A stretch of DNA of 64,000 nt from Beroe forskalii. Taxonomy: Eukaryota > Ctenophora > Nuda > Beroida > Beroidae. How positions within the stretch are numbered: position 1 is the stretch's first letter; each line of letters opens with the position of its first letter. Of the stretch, positions 20,927 to 32,000 are shown piece by piece. The notes below the pieces were generated by a model that saw nothing but the letters and a program-made list of their open reading frames with translations, searched no databases and was not told where the DNA came from. A program made the translations under genes and the position numbers. The DNA is taken from NCBI GenBank assembly GCA_011033025.1, contig WFMF01000327.1:62001-126000 (forward strand), read 5' to 3'.

Positions 20927-23517
20927 CGCTGTGTTCTATTGCAATTATATGACATATTCTAACGCTGTGTTCTATTGCAATTATATGACATATTCTAACA
21001 CTGTGTTCTATTGCAATTATATGACATATTCTAACGCTGTGTTCTATTGCAATTATATGACATATTCTAACACTGTGTTCTATTGCAATTATATGACATA
21101 TTCTAACACTGTGTTCTATTGCAATTATATGACATATTCTAACGCTGTGTTCTATTGCAATTATATGACATATTCTAACGCTGTGTTCTATTCCAATTAT
21201 ATGACATATTCTAACGCTGTGTTCTATTGCAATTATATGACATATTCTAACGCTGTGTTCTATTGCAATTATATGACATATTCTAACGCTGTGTTCTATT
21301 GCAATTATATGACATATTCTAACGCTGTGTTCTATTGCAATTATATGACATATTCTAACGCTGTGTTCTATTGCAATTATATGACATATTCTAACGCTGT
21401 GTTCTATTGCAATTATATGACATATTCTAACGCTGTGTTCTATTGCAATTATATGACACATAACACTGTGTTCTATTGCAATTATATATATTCTAACGCT
21501 GTGTTCTATTATTATATGACATATTCTAACGCTGTGTTCTATTGCAATTATATGACATATTCTAACGCTGTGTTCTATTGCAATTATATGACATATTCTA
21601 ACGCTGTGTTCTATTGCAATTATATGACATATTCTAACACTGTGTTCTATTGCAATTATATGACATATTCTAACGCTGTGTTCTATTGCAATTATATGAC
21701 ATATTCTAACGCTGTGTTCTATTGCAATTATATGACATATTCTAACGCTGTGTTCTATTGCAATTATATGACATATTCTAACGCTGTGTTCTATTGCAAT
21801 TATATGACATATTCTAACGCTGTGTTCTATTGCAATTCTGACATATTCTGTGTGTTCTATTGCAATTATATGACATATTCTAACGCTGTGTTCTATTGCA
21901 ATTATATGACATATTCTAACGCTGTGTTCTATTGCAATTATATGACATATTCTAACGCTGTGTTCTATTGCAATTATATGACATATTCTAACGCTGTGTT
22001 CTATTGCAATTATATGACATATTCTAACGCTGTGTTCTATTGCAATTATATGACATATTCTAACGCTGTGTTCTATTGCAATTATATGACATATTCTAAC
22101 GCTGTGTTCTATTGCAATTATGACATATTCTAACGCTGTGTTCTATTGCAATGACATATTCTAACGCTGTATTGCAATTATATGACATATTGCAATTATA
22201 TGGCATATTCTAACGCTGTGTTCTATTGCAATTATATGACATATTCTAACACTGTGTTCTATTGCAATTATGTGACATATTCTAACGCTGTGTTCTATTG
22301 CAATTATATGACATATTCTAACGCTGTGTTCTGTTATATGACATATTCTAACGCTGTGTTCTATTGCAATTATATGACATATTCTAACGCTGTGTTCTAT
22401 TGCAATTATATGACATATTCTAACGCTGTGTTCTATTGCAATTATATGACATATTCTAACACTGTGTTCTATTGCAATTATATGACATATTCTAACGCTG
22501 TGTTCTATTGCAATTATATGACATATTCTAACGCTGTGTTCTATTGCAATTATATGACATATTCTAACACTGTGTTCTATTGCAATTATATGACATATTC
22601 TAACGCTGTGTTCTATTGCAATTATATGACATATTCTAACACTGTGTTCTATTGCAATTATATGACATATTCTAACGCTGTGTTCTATTGCAATTATATG
22701 ACATATTCTAACACTGTGTTCTATTGCAATTATATGACATATTCTAACGCTGTGTTCTATTGCAATTATATGACATATTCTAACACTGTGTTCTATTGCA
22801 ATTATATGACATATTCTAACGCTGTGTTCTATTGCAATTATATGACATATTCTAACGCTGTGTTCTATTGCAATTATATGACATATTCTAACACTGTGTT
22901 CTATTGCAATTATATGACATATTCTAACGCTGTGTTCTATATTGCAATTATATGACATATTCTAACACTGTGTTCTATTGCAATTATATGACATATTCTA
23001 ACGCTGTGTTCTATTGCAATTATATGACATATTCTAACGCTGTGTTCTATTGCAATTATATGACATATTCTAACGCTGTGTTCTATTGCAATTATATGAC
23101 ATATTCTAACACTGTGTTCTATTGCAATTATATGACATATTCTAACGTTGTGTTATATTGCAATTATATGGCATATTCTAACGCTGTGTTCTATTGCAAT
23201 TATATGACATATTCTAACACTGTGTTCTATTGCAATTATATGACATATTCTAACGCTGTGTTCTATTGCAATTATATGACATATTCTAACGCTGTGTTCT
23301 ATTGCAATTATATGACATATTCTAACGCTGTGTTCTATTGCAATTATATGACATATTCTAACGCTGTGTTCTATTGCAATTATATGACATATTCTAACGC
23401 TGTGTTCTATTGCAATTATATGACATATTCTAACACTGTGTTCTATTGCAATTATATGACATATTCTAACGCTGTGTTCTATATTACAATTATGTACATA
23501 TTCTAACACTGTGTTCT
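20927..23517 (+). repeat. 36-bp satellite (about 70 units)
   Basis: The unit is CTGTGTTCTATTGCAATT followed by ATATGACATATTCTAACG, with a frequent G/A change in the last base. Because 36 is divisible by three and the unit lacks stops, long frames appear on both strands (repeating FYCNYMTYSNAV on plus, IIAIEHSVRICH on minus). I treat these as artefacts. Length changes are seen at about 21460-21510, 21836, 22110-22190, 22330, 22940 and 23480. Confidence 0.97.
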
Positions 23518-23940
23518 TTACCCTTTGTACCGGGGTTTTCGTGCCTTAAAAAAATTTAAATTTAAAATTTATCCAATTTTAAATTTTGTGGCTTGAGGAT
23601 AATATGAACATTAAAATAAAGTTTATAAACTATATTTTTTATGTGATGAACTCTAATAGCAATGCGTAGGTACTGACATATTACAGCCCTATTTGATGAA
23701 ATTTAATAAAAACGCATTAGATTCGTAATCAGCTGATTTTTAGTAAGTCAAATAGGTATTATAATGCCAGGAAATTATGGGAATCTACCTCTGCAAATCA
23801 TTGGCTGAAGAGAAAGTTCTTGAACACCAAGGACACTTCTTTTTACTGGGGCATTCAGCCAAATGTCTGAAAAGTTGTAAAATTATAGGTGTTTATTTTC
23901 AGCACCGGTATTACCTTCGGTTGCTGTAAGACATGACCTC
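23518..23940. other. AT-rich DNA, nothing recognised
   Basis: Between the 36-bp satellite and the telomere-like block I see no gene, repeat or signal that I can name. Confidence 0.4.
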
Positions 23941-23950
23941 TTCTCTATGT

Positions 23951-24068
23951 AATTAGGGTTTGGGTAAGGGTTAGGGTTTGGGTTTGGGTAAGGGTTTGGG
24001 TTAGGGTTTGGGTTAGGGTTTGGGTTAGCGTTACTGTTTGGGTTAGGGTTTGCGTTAGGTTTGGGCGA
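23951..24068 (+). repeat. Degenerate telomere-like repeat (TTAGGG/TTTGGG)
   Basis: Alternating GGGTTAGGGTTTGGG and GGGTAAGGG words run for about 115 bases. The orientation is TTAGGG on plus. Confidence 0.85.
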
Positions 24069-24071
24069 AAG

Positions 24072-24550
24072 GCTTACCAGTTCGCTTACGGTTTGGGTTG
24101 GTGAACAATCGTTCGATGCGAACTAGTTTGGCAGTTTGCAGTGGAATTTTTATAGTTGATGAAGTTCGCCGCGAACTAGTTCGCCGCGAACTTAGAAAAA
24201 ACTAGTTCGTGGCGAACTAGTTCGCGGCGAACTAGTCCGCCGCGAACTTGTTCGCCACAACTAGTTCTGTAGCGAATGATTGTTCGCCGGCGAACAACGT
24301 TCCGCCAACCAAAATTTTAAGTTCGCTGCGAACTAGTTCGCGGCGAACTAGTTCGCCAGTTTGCGGCGAACTCCGCGCGGTTCGCCTGAGTTCGCTCGAG
24401 CCTGCCCGGAGTTCGCGAACGTCTGGCGAACTTTCGGCGAACTTCAGCGGAGTTCGCCAAGGAAAAAATTGGCGAACTGTTCGGCGAACGTTGGCGAACT
24501 CGCGCGGAGTTCGCGCGGGTTCGCCTGAGTTCGCCTGGCTCCGCGCGGAA
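24072..24550. repeat. Cluster of GTTCGC/GCGAAC palindromes
   Basis: GTTCGC and GCGAAC occur roughly thirty times in 480 bases, often paired as GCGAACTAGTTCGC or TTCGCGGCGAA. CG content is much higher than in the flanks. The 112-codon frame here comes from the repeats. It could be a highly palindromic MITE or the end of a larger element. Confidence 0.75.
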
Positions 24551-24625
24551 CCAAAGTTCTTATTATGCCTTATTTTGAGTAATTGAGTATGCTATGCCTA
24601 TAATTGTAATTAAGCTTTGAATGTC

Positions 24626-25909
24626 TTACTGAGTCTTGCGACGAGAAGATTTATAGATCTTGCAACAGGTGGGGCAGGTGAATCCGACATCACGGTGTTT
24701 TCTCTTGTGGGCATCAACCTGAAAAACACAGTCTTTTTAATCGCTCATAAAATAATTTGAGATCTTAAAAACAATGCTAAGCTTGTACCTATTTTTGGGA
24801 ATTAAATTGCAGAATATCTTACCGAATTTTTTGGTCCCGTATAATCGCATCCAGGATGGTCACATTTCACTTCTGAAATGATGATTGATACACTGAGTTT
24901 AAAACTGGATTTAATTTCACAACACAAAATGGTTAACTTTATTTATTTTCAAATAGCCAAAAAATCGAGTTGATTTATGTAGGTAATAACAGATGCAGAT
25001 CCATACATCAGGATTAACGATATGTAGGTAATAACTAATATTATTATTTTTGCTCGTTGATCGATGGCAACACGTCAAAGATGTAAGCGAAAAGGGTTAT
25101 CTAAAATATAGAATATAATTACGGGCATCCATAAAGGACGTCCGCAATGAGGGGGAGAGAGGAGTCTAGAATGGCCCAAATTTTGAGGACGTCCTTCATT
25201 GAATATCTAACTTAGTACAACTTTACAAGCGCATCTAGCACTTTTTGGAGTAAGTTTTGAGTTGAGGGTAGCCGTTAGGCCAAGGGCTGTTTATAAAGAA
25301 CTTAGAAGATTTAAGGATGAGAAGGAGAGGGCGGGATGCACGACATCTCACGACACATTATTTTTCTGTACTGGCAGTTGGAAATAGCCATAACCCTAAC
25401 AGTACGCAATGCCTTATCTTTGAAGTTGAACCGGGCCCAAATCCATAACCTAACCGTTTCTTTAAACTACAATAAAATTACGAGGCAAAGTGTCGGTAGA
25501 TTACTGACTAAACTTTAGACTGCTACCTTATTATCCTCGTGAATCTATAGGGCAATATAAGTAGTGCCCCAATAATGATGTTATATTTATGTGACTGGAA
25601 TATAGGTTTTAATCTCACCTTTTGAAGAAGGGCAGTTGCTGTGCTCCTTCAGTCCTCGTTCAGACCCGAAAGCTTTCTTACACTGATCTGAAGAATGCGT
25701 AGTATCGTGACGCTCGTTAGCAATTTATAAGCAGTAAGTACTCGTCATGTAGGCATATGTCTCAACAATGCTTAAATGCTTACGTGTCTGTATACTTACG
25801 TACCACAGAAATATTGCGGCTTTTGATGGGCCTGATACATGTGCATGTTGAAGTACCTTTGTCCTCCCCAAATTCGCAATCCACATTCTTTACAAACAGA
25901 GTCGGCCAT
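24626..25909 (-). CDS. Small C2H2 zinc-finger protein, 4 exons, 105 aa
   Basis: Exons in transcription order: 25909-25804, 25687-25619, 24872-24823, 24718-24626 (stop TAA). All have GT-AG ends and phases that fit (1, 1, 0). The protein starts MADSVCKECG. Finger 1 is C6-x2-C9-x13-H23-x4-H28. Finger 2 (FCDQCKKAFGSERGLKEH) is split by an intron at its first Cys and ends H-x2-C. Finger 3 is C62-x4-C67-x11-H79-x3-H83, followed by a half finger (FTCPTCCKIYKSS). DNA or RNA binding is inferred. It lies 300 bases downstream of the transposase gene on the same strand, so it could be a third transposon gene, or a host gene. Each exon is under 110 bases. Confidence 0.75.
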
Positions 25910-26209
25910 TGTTTATCACTGCACTTTCTAGCTACCTATAACAGATTTACGTGTTACGTACGTGTAATAATCAAGTTGATAAAGTTGTAATCCATGAAAT
26001 GCGATTTGCAGAAGCTGACCAGATTTCTATCTATTATTAATTTTATTTCTCGTACATACTGTATTGCAATGCTTTGAAAAACAATCAATAATCATGATGA
26101 TATTGAAGCATTATTTTATTATTGATAAATTAGTATAGGTATTTAAATTGCTTCAGGTGTCTTCAAGTTCATCACAATACAATTAAAGTGCATGTAACTA
26201 AGTTTATCA
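25910..26209. other. Spacer between zinc-finger and transposase genes
   Basis: AT-rich. TTTATT at about 26112 is AATAAA on the minus strand and could end the transposase transcript. Nothing else is seen. Confidence 0.4.
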
Positions 26210-28643
26210 TCAATCTGTGACTGCATTTTGGTCATTCAGATGTGAGGGTCCAGGTTGGTCACTTCCTGTTGCCCTCATCTTAGGCCGCATCTCTTTGAGG
26301 TGAGCTGGTTGTAAGTTGGTCAAGAAGCCGCAGACGTGTAAAAAGTGGGTTGCCCAATACATCATTTTTTGGGGCTTTTCCGCGAGACATCTCCAATCTT
26401 TCAGGTGACTTATGACCCGCTCAACATGAACCCTAACTCTGCTAAGCTTCCTGATAGTTTCACATTCCTCCTTCGTAAATTGCTGTTTTCCTCTCAGACC
26501 CGGAGGCATGTTCACAGTCACTCCTGCGGCCATAAAATTCGTCAAATGTTCTCATTCAGATAATTTTACTTATCAAGAGCGTGAGCAAATGCTGTGTCAT
26601 TTAAGATCTTTCAAAAAAAAATTCAAATGCAATGCTTCCTTTAAATTGTCTCCATTTTCCAAAAATTTTTCCGGATGCTCCGCTCCCCACTCCCCAGCCC
26701 CCACCAGATGCTGATCTGGCCCTGGAATCCGCTGGGTGTTAAATGCTGTCTTACTTGCCAACAACCCCCCCCCCACTTTCCCAGCCAAGATCAACCAATG
26801 ATATGCTAATAATATACACCTCTAGCTTTAACTATGATATATGCCATATATAGCCATATTTTAATATTTTATCTTTTACCTGGTGGACATAGATCCTGTA
26901 TCAGAAATCCCTTATCTACGAGAATTCCATCCCCCGCAGTGAGCTGTTTTAACACGCCACACTTAGTCACCACTTCTTTGTCGGAAACACTTCCCGGGTA
27001 AGGATCAGACAAATATACTATCGCACAGTTTGGTGAAATCCCAAGTAGTACCTTCTTCGTGTGTCTACCTTTAAAATAAGGTGACGAGCTCAATATGTAT
27101 CTAACTATCTAAATTTGAAATTACATTTTACGTTTTGGGTCGGCAAAATTTAAAATTGACCGATGCTGAATATCTGCAGAATGATTTCAAATCGTACTAG
27201 ACTTTTAGATCTTGATCTCGTAAGTCGTGACTGCTTTATCTTTATTGGTTTGATTAACATTGAGAATTCAGTATTTGTTTGATAGGCATTATATTACTCA
27301 CTCTTATAGTTGCTGTAAAAGAGAGCCTGTTCCAAAATCCCGTCAGGTTTCGCAACTTCAATCTGAAATAATCCATATTATTATATTTTGAAAAACTATT
27401 ATTGACTGCTGAAAAATACGTTTAAAATTAACTGTGACATGAATTGTTAGCCTTCACAATATTTTCAGAAAATTTTCACCTCAAAACAATCAAGAATCAC
27501 GCGTATATTCTGGAACTCTTTGAAAGAGTCCGGTAGAAATTCTTTTGTCTTTGCTTGCGAAGGTATCTTGTTGTAGGATTCGAGCATCATTAGACACTCG
27601 TATATCAGTAACAACCACGACTGCCAAATATTTGCCACTGTCTCATCACTTATCTGCAAATAAGGCATAAGCTATATTAGCCAATTTTGAGGGTACTTGT
27701 AGGCGTGCAATAATAAGTAATATTGCACTCCTCACATTGGCTAATACACTAAGAGCATGGCAAATGGTCATGACGCTAATAAAATTATTGCACTCGGCTT
27801 CGCCTCGTGCAATAATTTGGTATTGTCGCACTCGGCCTGCTCCTCGTGCGACAATACAAATTATTGCACTCGGCTACGCCTCGTGCAATAATTTCTATTA
27901 GCGCATTCCCAGCCATGCTCTAAGCGTATAATATTTCATCCTAATTCTTATAACCATTGAAGGTGAAAAGCCGAAAAATTATAGATTTATAACAACTTTT
28001 CTGTTCCAAACGAAAATCTTTTCTCATTTATCAAGGGATAAATACCAGTCTTAATTTACCACACTTACATCGAAAATGTATCCTATGACATTGTTCGCTA
28101 ATCCTTTTCTCAACTTGAACAATGTTATAAACAGTTGGTCTAGGTATGAAATCTTTGACGGCCGCCACCCTTTAACATAATCAAGTCGCTCAAATTTATC
28201 TGTGCTATCTTCAAGCCATTTTAGAAGAGCAAATATAACTCGTGAGTTGCTCATCCCAGTGAGTGATAAGACCTGAATAATTCATTATTTTCATATTATT
28301 TCATTTTTATATCATTCACTGTTAATGGAAGCGACTCAAATTCAAACACTACTCAGCAAAACTTGATATAGATAGTCCTTATAACTTCATTACATAGTCT
28401 GTGCTGAAAGAATATATTCAGAACTGTACTAACCAGATTATCATTGTTTGATATATTCTCCATTGTTAAACGTGGGCTTCGGCTGTACTTGAGAGTTCTC
28501 ACTTCTACCTGGGACTCGTTTAACTTCTTTTGTAAGTCCCTGACCTCTTGCTGCAACTGACTGTTTTGCTGTTGAAGGCGTTTATTCTCCTCTTCCAACG
28601 CGCGTATCCTCTCCAAGCATACTGTCAACTGACTTCCATCCAT
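26210..28643 (-). CDS. DDE transposase (DDE_Tnp_4; Harbinger/ISL2EU-like), 6 exons, 383 aa
   Basis: Exons in order: 28643-28434, 28272-28069, 27653-27480, 27362-27302, 27068-26880, 26523-26210 (stop TGA). Frames join at every junction. The first ATG follows an in-frame stop. Residues 10-52 form a coiled coil (leucine/glutamine rich, EEENKRLQQQNSQLQQE). Next comes the helical domain typical of this family (MSNSRVIFALLKWLED, LFKLRKGLANNVIGYIFD, ETVANIWQSW). The catalytic core shows D193 (VILDCFE), conserved SDKEV at 245-249, D268 (LVDKGF) and E314 (VHVERV), so the DDE triad is complete. It should cut and join its own transposon ends. It follows the SWIM-YqaJ gene by 363 bases on the same strand. 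A MITE sits in intron 2. It looks intact. Confidence 0.93.
27676..27932 (+). mobile_element. Hairpin-rich MITE, copy 1 (transposase intron 2)
   Basis: It is built from consecutive hairpins: ATTAGCCAAT with ATTGGCTAAT, AGAGCATGGC with GCCATGCTCT, and TTATTGCACTCGGCTTCG with its complement. It matches 32499-32680 in reverse orientation, but has about 75 extra bases from duplication of the inner hairpin (GTCGCACTCGGCC variant). Confidence 0.85.
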
Positions 28644-29006
28644 TTTCTACAATAAGAAGTGACAGTGCTACAGTGGTGGCATGAGTACTCGAGCAGTATT
28701 TTTGACACAGAATATCTAAAATCAAGCGGAAGGAATGAGTTTGACAAAATACTACTAAAATGTAGCTCACACCTGTGATTACGATGAAAATTACCCCACA
28801 TTAAAATGTAGTCGTTAAATAAATTTACTGATACTCTGATAAAAATACTGGTTATTTCATACAAATAAAATTTAAAGTAGATATATAACTTATTTTCTAG
28901 GAAAAAAGAGGTCAGTCCGACCAGAGTTAGTTTTTAAGCTTATTTGGTCCAAGATCCAAATTCAGCATGATTAACAGATTCATTGGGTCATATATTTGGG
29001 CCTACC

Positions 29007-32000
29007 CTAAGTCAATTGTTTCAATACTGGAAGGATGCATCCGATATAAAAACTCTTCAATATTCTGAGTTTGTGTGACCATGATTCATTCCTTGACACC
29101 CTAATAGTGAACGCAGGAGGCTGTGGCGTCCATATGTAAAGGAATCCCATGTCACGTTGTGTGGCGTAAATCTGGCCTTGGATCTGAAATTAATTAATGG
29201 AATTGGCAATTATAGAAGCCCGGAAATAGGGGAGACATTAATTCTCCCCCCTTTCCCGGGATCACGTAAGATAACAGCAACACCCGTATCGAGGCATGGG
29301 ATCACCTCTTGCCCAATTAAGTATGGGTGGGCCCGAATTAGCTAAGGGAGCCCAAGTTAGTATGGGGGAGCCAAAGTTAGTATGGGGGAGTCCGAGTTAG
29401 TATGGGAGAGCCCAAGTTAGTATGGGGGAGCCAAATTTAGTATGGGGGAGTCCGAGTTAGTATGGGAGAGCCCAAGTTAGTATGGGGGAGCCAAAGTTAG
29501 TACGGGGGAGTCCGTTGTGTGGCGTAAATCTGGCCTTGGATCTGAAATTAATTAATGGAATTGGCAATTATAGAAGCCTGGAAATAGGGGAGACATTAAT
29601 TCTCCCCCCTTTCCCGGGATCACGTAAGATAACAGCAACACCCGTATCGAGGCATGGGATCACCTCTTGCCCAATTAAGTATGGGTGGGCCTGAATTAGC
29701 TAAGGGAGCCCAAGTTAGTATGGGGAGCCAAAGTTAGTATGGGGGAGTCCGAGTTAGTATGGGAGAGCCCAAGTTAGTATGGGGGAGCCAAAGTTAGTAT
29801 GGGGGAGTCCGAGTTAGTATGGGAGAGCCCAAGTTAGTATGGGGGAGCCAAAGTTAGTACGGGGGAGTCCGAGTTAGTATGGGGGAGTCCGAGTTAGAAT
29901 GGGGGAGCCCAAGTTAGTATGGGTGAACAGGAGCCCAAGCTAATGTAGTAATGTGAAGCCCAGGATAAGGTGGAGCCAGGTATGGTAGAGCTTAAAGGGT
30001 GAGCCTGGTAGGTGCGAGCCCCTGTATCGGGGTTATGCCTGTATTGGGTTTAGCTTGGTATGGTGAAGACTGAAGCCCGGCAATGAAGTAAGTCTGGGAT
30101 GAGCGAGATAGATACCGTGTATAAATTGGGAGATTACCTGATCGTAGTATGGTGATGATTCCTTTAGGATAGGCGTATTTCTATCGATATACGTAATGTG
30201 CTTGTAACACTTGAGATTGTAGGGGAATTTTGTGACAGTCTTCAACTCCTTTTCTGCTTCAGCTGCCAACGAACTTTTTCTCAGTGCATAAGGGCATTTG
30301 ATTTCTACGACAGCGTCACCCTGTCGTATTGGCATATTTTATCTATCACTTTGCATTTACAACATTTTGTGAAAAGTTATATTTCGAGTGATTGCCGCAC
30401 TATATAGTGACACCGCACTATATAGTGACAAGCTTTTCAGTGCCAAAATACCCCAGTCACTATATAGTGCGTAAAAACACTTTATAGTGTCAGCGCACTA
30501 TATAGTGACATGTTCTCTCCAATAATAGCCTACATTTGAGTATCACATTGCATGCCTTTATTGGCCTACTTATTAAAGGCAACGACCCCATTAGGTCTTA
30601 TGTCTACCGTGAGCTGTAAGCATGGTATCGTGAGTTATAAAGTCGATTGAAGAGAAGAGCCCGGCCAGAAGTCCACGACCAGGTCAACGCAACTAGGTCA
30701 ACGCACTGGGACCACCATCTGATCTACGGCTACCCCTGGATATCAAACATGATCGAAGTTCGAAACGACGGAAGTTCGAGTTGTTTGAGCTTCCGTCGTT
30801 AAAACTTTCGTTAGATCACCTGTGTACGCAAGGCCAAGGGGAGGGAGGGAGGCAGGAGGAGGAAAAAGTGGAGGAGGAGAGTCAGATGTCCCTAGCCATC
30901 AGTGTTGAGGATGCTCTGAATGTGCTGGAAGGTTGTCTGTATATTAGGCATTTTGAGAATGCGATACTTTGCCTCGGGGGTGAACCTCCCATGTACACAG
31001 AAACTAGCCGTAACGAGATTCTTAACACGATTTGGACTGATCAAGTGCGGTAAGGCAGTTATGAGAGAACCTTTTGCATGTTGTTTGGGACCAGTGTGAT
31101 AGCATGAGATCTACCACAGTACGATGAGACACCATAATCACTCTCCGAATGTAATGTAATTGCATGTGGTGCGATATATAACGTGTACCCTATCACTTGC
31201 AGTTGCATAGGATGCAATGTGATCCACCGAGATGCCGTGCCGTTAATGAGGCCATGTCACTATATAGTGCGCTTTGCCACTTTCCCTTCAAGGTGATTCA
31301 GGACACTCAATAACATATTATGGTCTACTTTTTGTCACTAAATAGTGCGTAAAAACACTTTATAGTGTCAGCGCACTATACAGTGACATGGTGTCACTAT
31401 ATAGTGCGGTGTCACTATATAGTGCGATTACCATTTCGAGTTTGATAAGTTGATATGACTTTCAAAACGTTTCATAATGAGAAATTTTATCGGGGATATT
31501 AGTTCAACTTCTGAATTTCCAATATTAGAAAGCATTAAACGACTTACTGCCTCTGTCAACCCATCTGGTGTTGCTCCCAAATATCCATCTGGAAACAAAA
31601 AAAGCCCTGAATCAAGCACCCTAATAGTGTGCTCCTTGGAGAAGTCTTCAAGTGCCCTCTTTTCGTGGTCTCTCCCCCACTGACGTGCCCCCATCGATTC
31701 TACGAGAAGTAAAACAAGGTTTCAATTATTATTATACTAATATATAATACGTATTAGGTATACGCTATATTCAAAAAAAAACTACTAGAATAAACCGAAG
31801 TCTATATCAAGGTATCTAATATTAGATTATCCCTCAGTTTCATGTTACAATAAAAATGCACCTGGCTTCATTAATGAATATTCGTGAGTAACTCAAACCT
31901 GCGTTTGCTACGTCTGAAGAGGAAATCAAATTTTTGATAGTTCCACAAACTTCATTTCTCTCAGCGGCTTCAACGCATTTCTTGAGCTGGAAAGACTTAA

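Noticed and set aside
20927-23517. CRISPR array or long repetitive protein
   Set aside because: Units are contiguous without unique spacers, the DNA is clearly eukaryotic, and open frames exist on both strands because the 36-bp unit has no stop codon.
24248-24586. 112-codon frame in the GTTCGC field
   Set aside because: Composition is dictated by the palindromic repeat; no domain and no splice context.
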